Shown here: positions 58,506 to 64,000 of the stretch, piece by piece
How the letters are laid out: each line of letters begins with the position of its first letter
Numbering within the stretch: position 1 is the stretch's first letter
From: Liolophura sinensis
Taxonomy: Eukaryota; Mollusca; Polyplacophora; Chitonida; Chitonidae
Reading direction: 5' to 3'
NCBI RefSeq assembly: GCF_032854445.1
Contig: NC_088303.1
Span: 28,093,501 to 28,157,500 of the forward strand
Length of the DNA stretch: 64,000 bases
Notes under the pieces: generated by a model
Told to the model about the DNA's origin: nothing
The model's input: the letters and a program-made list of their open reading frames with translations, nothing else
The model's database searches: none
Translations under genes and position numbers: made by a program

Positions 58506-61500
58506 TTAAACAAAGTTCTTTTTATTATTACAGCTATCATGTCCGTTTGTCAGCGCTTCAGAGTCTTTGGCGTTCAAATGTAGTTCTGTATCCGTAGGTT
58601 TTGTGAGCAGTGCCCATTCTTGGACATTTCCTCGGACAAGAGTCCCGAATACCAAAGCACCAAGCATCGCCACGCCTGCGCACAGAAAGAACACCAGCTG
58701 CCATTCTTCTTGAGTTTTCTGAAACAAAATATATTTGTTTGACCATGAACATGTATACGATCAAAGCTATACCTTATATGGTTTTGAAAAAGAAATGCTA
58801 AACGAGTAAACTGGCTTTCGATTCAAACGAAAGCTACAAATTGACTGATTGGTGTGTGACTCCGTGCTCAAGAATTCTTCACATATACGAAAGCGGTCAG
58901 GTCATGTTTATGAGTGGTGAAAACCGGAGTGCCGGGAGACCCACTGATCTTTCTCAGGCTTCTGTCAAACCTCTGGGCATAGTCAAAGCAGAGAGAATGG
59001 TATTTTAATATGCAACCTCACTGGTTAAAGACATTCTCCAGCAAGGTCCATTGTTTTATGAAGTAGACTTGCAACACTTTCAATAGACACATGATAACAA
59101 ATTGCACCCTGTGAAAGCGGCTTAACGGGGGCCCTAGACTAAGCATATGCGAACACTTTATTCGAAATTTCTAATCGGTTAATACTGGCTTCTCGTAAGT
59201 TTCTGCAGCAAATCCCTTCTTGGCACAAGTAGGCCTCCCAAATAGCCTTCCTAAGGAACCTATACGATTTTGTCCCCCAAAAAACGCCTCTTGGCAGGTA
59301 ATTTAAAGTAACCGCCAATGGAGATGATTGAAACGTGTGAAAAAGGTCTAAAGGTGAGAAAAATAATCTGATATATACTCGTGTACTCAATTTATCTGAA
59401 AGTCAAATATTTCTTAAAACCTGTTACCGTGTTATTCTAAATCCATGCGTGTGGGGCAAACTCTCTGAGTCGATGCATTGAACACAACTTGTCATCCGAA
59501 TGTGCACTACTGTTGCAAAGTCCTCTATTGTGAATTGGAACGCAAGACTTATTATTACCAAAAGTACTTCCATTTATAGACAATTGCTTGTGTTCCATTC
59601 TTGTAGAAATAATAAATGAAGGGTTTAAAGTGAAATGTCTTACATATATGCCGGGCAAAGGTGACTACTGTTTGAGGACGACGCAAAAATGAAACCATTA
59701 GTTCTATACTAACGCATCAAATTACACAAAAATGTTATTAATCTATTGCATTTTAATCCGTATTCATCCTTTCCTAAACTTCCACTCTTCCACTCCTACA
59801 TACAGAGAGATATGCCAACCAGTCCGAGGCGGGCAATTCTAATACCCCCCTTCCACCCGCAAGCCAACGTTTTACTTTTTCATCCAGACTGTAACTTGCT
59901 ATTCAGACAACACTTATGCACCTTTTTTGGAAGAGTACAACTTGGCTAGTCCTTCACAAGTGCAAGTCTTGTCAAGATGCCATCAATCATATCACATGTC
60001 GACATGCTTTATGGTGACTGTCCGTACTATGCCTCCTAGGCTAAAGAATCAACATGTGTGTGTGTTAGAATTGACAGTATTCTGATCTCAATAAGCGGGC
60101 GACAAGTTATTTCCCGCAATTCCTCATTATGGTGTTGCCTATTTGTAGACAACATCATCATCGCTTCAATAGCTAGTCAGACTGGACGGAGTACAGACAG
60201 CCAGTGGCATGCTTATTTTTATGTTCATCTGTCAATGCTTGTAAGTGGTCTACCATATAAATAAATCAAGGCCTGGGTTTGCCTGGTTATAAATACTTAC
60301 GTTTGGAGTAAGCGCTCCACTCACTAAGGGTGTGACCATACCCGGGATTGTCGCCACTGTGTTAGTGATACCGTACAACTCTCCAGCGAATCTGTCAAGG
60401 TAAAGGTAATGTTGAACCAGCAAGAAAACACCAGGCTCCAGTGCTCGTTTTAATCAGGCAACTTGAGACAAGTAATAAATTGCAGGTGATTAAGAAAGAC
60501 AAACCGAGAACAAGAAAGAACTCAAATTATTGTAGGTACATTGTTCTGCAGTAAGGAATCAGTGATTTTTTTTTTTTTTTTTTTTTTTTGATTGGTGCTT
60601 TACGCCGTACTCAAGAATATTTCACTTATACGACGGCGGCCAGCATTATGGTGGGTGGAAACCGGGCAGAGCCCGGCGGAAACCCACGACCATCCGCAGG
60701 TTGCTGGCAGACCTTCCCACGTACGGCCGGAGAGGAAGCCAGCATGAGCTGGTCTTGAACTCACAGCGACCGCATTGGTGAGAGGCTTCTGGGTCACTAC
60801 GCTGCGCTAGCGCGCTAACCGACTGAGCCACGGAGGCCCCAGGAATCAGTGAACAATTTGTAAACTTCCAAGAGCAAAACATTTTTTTTTGTAGTTTTGT
60901 TTGAATATTACGTCTTAAGACGTTTGAGAAACAAGGACCCAGGTTTCTATTTTCTACGGTTTTCGAGTACCTTCTGAGTTTCGCGTTTACAACGTCCAAA
61001 TTGTGCACTTATTCGCTTGTTTGCTAAATATTATCTTATACATTTTGATGCATAAAACATTGAACATGTGCTTACGGAAAAATCTATCAGCCATAATCAG
61101 TTTTTTTATCGTTTCCAAAGACATGTTGATGCCCTTAAGGAATATATTGGCAAATTTCATTGTTTTTGTTTTGCAGAGTGAGAAATGACCAGTTTCAGCC
61201 TCTTGGGAATGACGTTAATCAACGAGACATTTCAGCACGCACATTTTAAAGGGTACTTTTTTTGGAGATAAAAACGACAGAAGAGTAAGAGGAATTAGAA
61301 TTGTATTGATTTTAGTTGGTATACCGAAGACTTTCAGTTCAAAAATCCTCTCCAGCATTGTCACGAGTTAATTTTTTGGACTTCTATGCCAAGCGCATTT
61401 TGATGATTGTTAAGAGACTATCGCGTCGACTAGGCGACAAGGTGTTAGTGATAGCTCGTCTTGCTTTCTGGCAGGCTGAAATGGACATAACCATTCATCA

Positions 61501-63156
61501 TGATCATCGATGTCAACATCATCATCATCGCCGTATGCAGTCATTATTAGTTTTATCAACTGTTTCCTGACTTTTGCGTTTGCCTGAAGTGATTTTACCT
61601 TGGTCCAAAGTCGACATGATTTGCCATGTATCCACCCCTTTCGAGCCCCTTGAAGGTAACAGCCAATGAGAGGAAGACAACAGCCAACATACGGTTTTCA
61701 CACTGCACAAATCCAGTGGCTACTAAGAAAACAGCTGCGCCAACGAAAGCTAAGAAGAAAATAAAAGCGATATTATATGCAAGGCACTCCTCCCTTAGCG
61801 AAGTATAATAAAACAGACACAGAGATACGACAAAGGGAAAAGAAGGCTCAATGTGAAAGAATTTCCAGTCATATTCTTATTCTAGCCTGAAATAGGTAAT
61901 GATAATCAATTTAGGTAATGACAGTCAAACCTGTGACTTGCATAACTCGTCTAGTTGACCTCGTCGTGAGAATTTTCTGTTCTCGGAGAAAATCGGCAAC
62001 TTGTCCGGAAAGTACCGAAGATATGAATTGACAAACATAAGGCACGGCGGAAAGGAAGCCATTCTGAAAACAGAAAAGACAACATCATGTCATTTGTATG
62101 TGTTTTCACACTGCTTTTTTTCTCATCCGATTTAATTATCATTTTTTGAAATACAAAATGTGAGTTCATGTCCAGCTCATGCTGACTTTTTCTCCGGCCA
62201 TACGTGAGAAGGTTTTCCAGCATCCTGCGGATGGTTTTCGGTTTCCCCCGGGGCTTTGTACGCTTTCCTCCCATCATAATGCTGGCCGCCGTCATATAAC
62301 TGAAATATTCTTGAGTATGGCGTACATATCTTTTCCACGAAGTCGGGTATAGAATGACTTTTATATATTACGGGTGTTAAACACAAACTTTTTGCGTGAA
62401 GCCCAGTGTCTGATGAATGCTGTAAGCTCAAATTTTCAAATGCTCTCAACAGGATGATTTGTTTTGTTTATAAGATTCATACATTACATTATGTGATCGA
62501 CTACAAGCAGACCTTGGAGAACGCATCACAACTGGACAAATATAGCCGACCATTCGGCCACAAATCAATTCTCATTATTTGCTTGTTATCTGTCGAGTTT
62601 CAATTGATTTCTGCCTAAAATACTTACATAATATCTAATTTGACCTGTTTTAATGCCGAGTACACTGGTCTTACCGGTGTTGTGTTGAGCTTCATCTGTT
62701 TAACGTTGTTTTATCTCTTTTGTGTTGACTATTAACTGTTTAATTTTGAGTTATAACTATTTTGTGTTGAATTTTACCGGTTTTATGTCGAGTTGTACGT
62801 GTTTAAACTTGAGTCTTACCTGATTTGGGTCGAGTTTTACCTGTTGCATCTTGAATTTATCTGTCATAATATTGAGTTTTCTGTTTAGGGTTAAAGTTCA
62901 TCTGTCATAATATTGAGCTTTTCTTGAGCTTTAACTGTTTCATCTTAAGTTTTGTCTGTTATAATCCTGCTGTTTATGTATAGTGTTGAGTTTTTACCTG
63001 TTTTATATCAAACTTGAGCACCTCCTTCATGTAGGTGGGCAGGGCGGTGAGCAAGGTGTAGTTAGTCCAGTTATTACAGAAGTGAGCTGTCACACAGGCC
63101 CAGAGTGCTGGCGACTTCAACATGGCTAGCCACGGAGTGCGGCGCCGACGGTCCTG
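58506..63156 (-). CDS. SLC17-family anion transporter (sialin-like), C-terminal part
   Basis: Multi-pass membrane carrier of the SLC17 branch of the major facilitator superfamily, which transports organic anions such as sialic acid, glutamate or phosphate. Exons in the window: 63156-62998 (its 5' border could be 63153), 62063-61931, 61749-61599, 60391-60301 and 58718-58506. Phases agree and give 248 aa to the stop at 58506-58508. Matches to sialin: TPWLAMLKSPALWA, NWTNYTLLTALPTYMKEVL, NGFLSAVPYVCQFISSVLSG, GYMANHVDFGPRFAGELYGI, TNTVATIPGMVTPLVSGALT and EEWQLVFFLCAGVAM. Several hydrophobic helices alternate with short loops. About half of the roughly 490-residue family length is present; 5' exons lie beyond 64000. 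The substrate cannot be told from this part. The C-terminal tail codons contain AATAAA within the coding sequence. Confidence 0.93.
58840..58960 (-). mobile_element. SINE tail fragment, 3' flank or intron 4 of the SLC17 gene
   Basis: ACTGATTGGTGTGTGACTCC, CTCAAGAATTCTTCACATAT and GAAAACCGGAGTGCCGGGAG. The tail is shared by SINE-A and SINE-B, so the type is uncertain. It lies between the last two SLC17 exons. Confidence 0.5.
60566..60840 (-). mobile_element. SINE-A, full-length and apparently young, SLC17 intron
   Basis: About 24 T (poly-A tail on the minus strand), an intact body and a complete tRNA-like head (TGGCTCAGTCGGTTAGCGCG, then TGAGTTCAAGACCAG). A perfect 12-bp target-site duplication AGGAATCAGTGA is at 60554-60565 and 60841-60852. 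It looks like the best-preserved copy in the window. Confidence 0.95.
62160..62330 (+). mobile_element. SINE-A, 5'-truncated copy, SLC17 intron
   Basis: TGTGAGTTCATGTCCAGCTC, CTGCGGATGGTTTTCGGTTT and GCCGTCATATAACTGAAATA. It ends at GAGTATGGCGTAC. Confidence 0.78.
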
Positions 63157-64000
63157 CTCGTTATAACGGTTAAACCATTATTACTGAATGATGAACAAAT
63201 CATCACATTATATAGATTGATTGACTGTTGTTAACCATCACACTCAAGAGTATTTAACATATATACGATTGCTGTTAGTTTCAGGAATATGTGGGACTTT
63301 GAGAGTCTGGTGTAAGGCACTGACCCTAGAGAAGTTACTAACAACCTTCCTAAACGACGTTAAACCCCAAGCATACAAACATACATACATACAACCTTTC
63401 TCACATGCGATGTACAGATATGCGCCTCACATTGGTGGAAGATAAGTGGACATCAGCGAACGTTTGACTGCGACCACATGTGTGGCGTCGACTGCTGATT
63501 TTCACCAAAGACAGTGAGAGATTGGAAATCAATTGTAGAAAACAACACACAAAGTAAACCCCTAGAAACAATACCTGGCACATGCAAACTAATAGGTAAA
63601 GGCTCGAAAAATGAAATATGAAATACTCTAAAGCAAGAATGTTATTCTTTGTCAACGAATTTCAATATTTATTCAATTTATTTATTTTCTCTGGTGCAGC
63701 GACGTTCTGTGGAAACTAAGGCCACTATTAGGCAGGCGTCTGGCGTGAAGTGGAGGGAACCGGAATCAGTTTCAACTAGGTTGTACTAATATCCTTGGGT
63801 CTAACCAGCATATTTGGTTTTCTTTGGCAAAACATTGCAGGTGATCACCAATGGTGCATTAAAGCTCAATCAAAATAGGTATAGGTGTTGAATAAACCAC
63901 TTTGTCATCGAATTTTCAACAGAGTGTGCCATGACGAAAAGCTTTATAGTTTTCAACTTGTTTCGTACCTTAGTTTATTGAGTTTAATCTCCTCAGTCAA
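63157..64000. other. SLC17 intron running off the window
   Basis: Contains a SINE-B copy and otherwise AT-rich sequence. I found no further exon encoding the preceding SLC17 transmembrane helices. Confidence 0.5.
63215..63525 (-). mobile_element. SINE-B copy, SLC17 intron
   Basis: Tail GATTGATTGACTGTTGTTAA, then TAAGGCACTGACCCTAGAG. A CATACATACA interruption near 63374 precedes CACATTGGTGGAAGATAAG and CACCAAAGACAGTGAGAG. Confidence 0.65.

Noticed and set aside
60755-60839. Possible genuine tRNA gene
   Set aside because: It is the tRNA-derived head of a SINE; it has no complete cloverleaf, and the same head recurs in other copies.

Overview
This is a stretch of an invertebrate animal nuclear genome. 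Genes are split by large GT-AG introns, and the non-coding DNA is AT-rich and crowded with tRNA-derived SINEs, MITE-like elements and minisatellites. The main SINE, with its CACCAATCAAATAAATA-type tail, is of a kind I associate with lophotrochozoans. A mollusc is my best guess, but that is inference. There is no bacterial, phage or CRISPR content.

Three protein-coding genes can be rebuilt exon by exon with consistent phases. (1) PARK7/DJ-1, plus strand, 497-4517, 5 coding exons, 185 aa, complete. (2) EDC4 (Ge-1/Hedls, the mRNA-decapping scaffold), minus strand, 40243 down to 10321, 28 coding exons, 1410 aa, complete; it is convergent with PARK7. (3) The C-terminal half of an SLC17-family (sialin-like) transporter, minus strand, 63156 down to 58506, 5 exons; its 5' part lies beyond the right edge. 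The three genes have no evident functional link: oxidative-stress defence and protein/metabolite repair, cytoplasmic mRNA decay, and organic-anion transport.

Layout. 1-496: upstream of PARK7. 497-4517: PARK7, with a truncated SINE in intron 1, an inverted-repeat element in intron 3, and a 63-bp minisatellite plus a decayed copy of exon 5 in intron 4. 4518-10320: intergenic DNA and probable 3' UTRs. 10321-40243: EDC4, whose introns hold most of the repeats, including local tandem copies of the acceptor side of exon 13 and of the donor side of exon 26. 40244-58505: a gene-poor segmental-duplication array. It has two diverged 6-7 kb direct units, a third partial unit and an inverted end piece, and carries relics of a tyrosine-recombinase-type retrotransposon and of a transposon-associated gene. 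58506-63156: the SLC17 gene. 63157-64000: a SINE and nothing else I recognise.

I did not find a clear new multi-gene system. The most interesting items are the array between EDC4 and SLC17, which contains a 122-bp block with no differences between otherwise diverged copies; the repeated duplication of exon edges with their splice sites in PARK7 and EDC4; several SINE types that share one 3' tail; and a MITE family flanked by TTAA. All coordinates, splice sites and identities were read by eye, without alignment software or transcript data.
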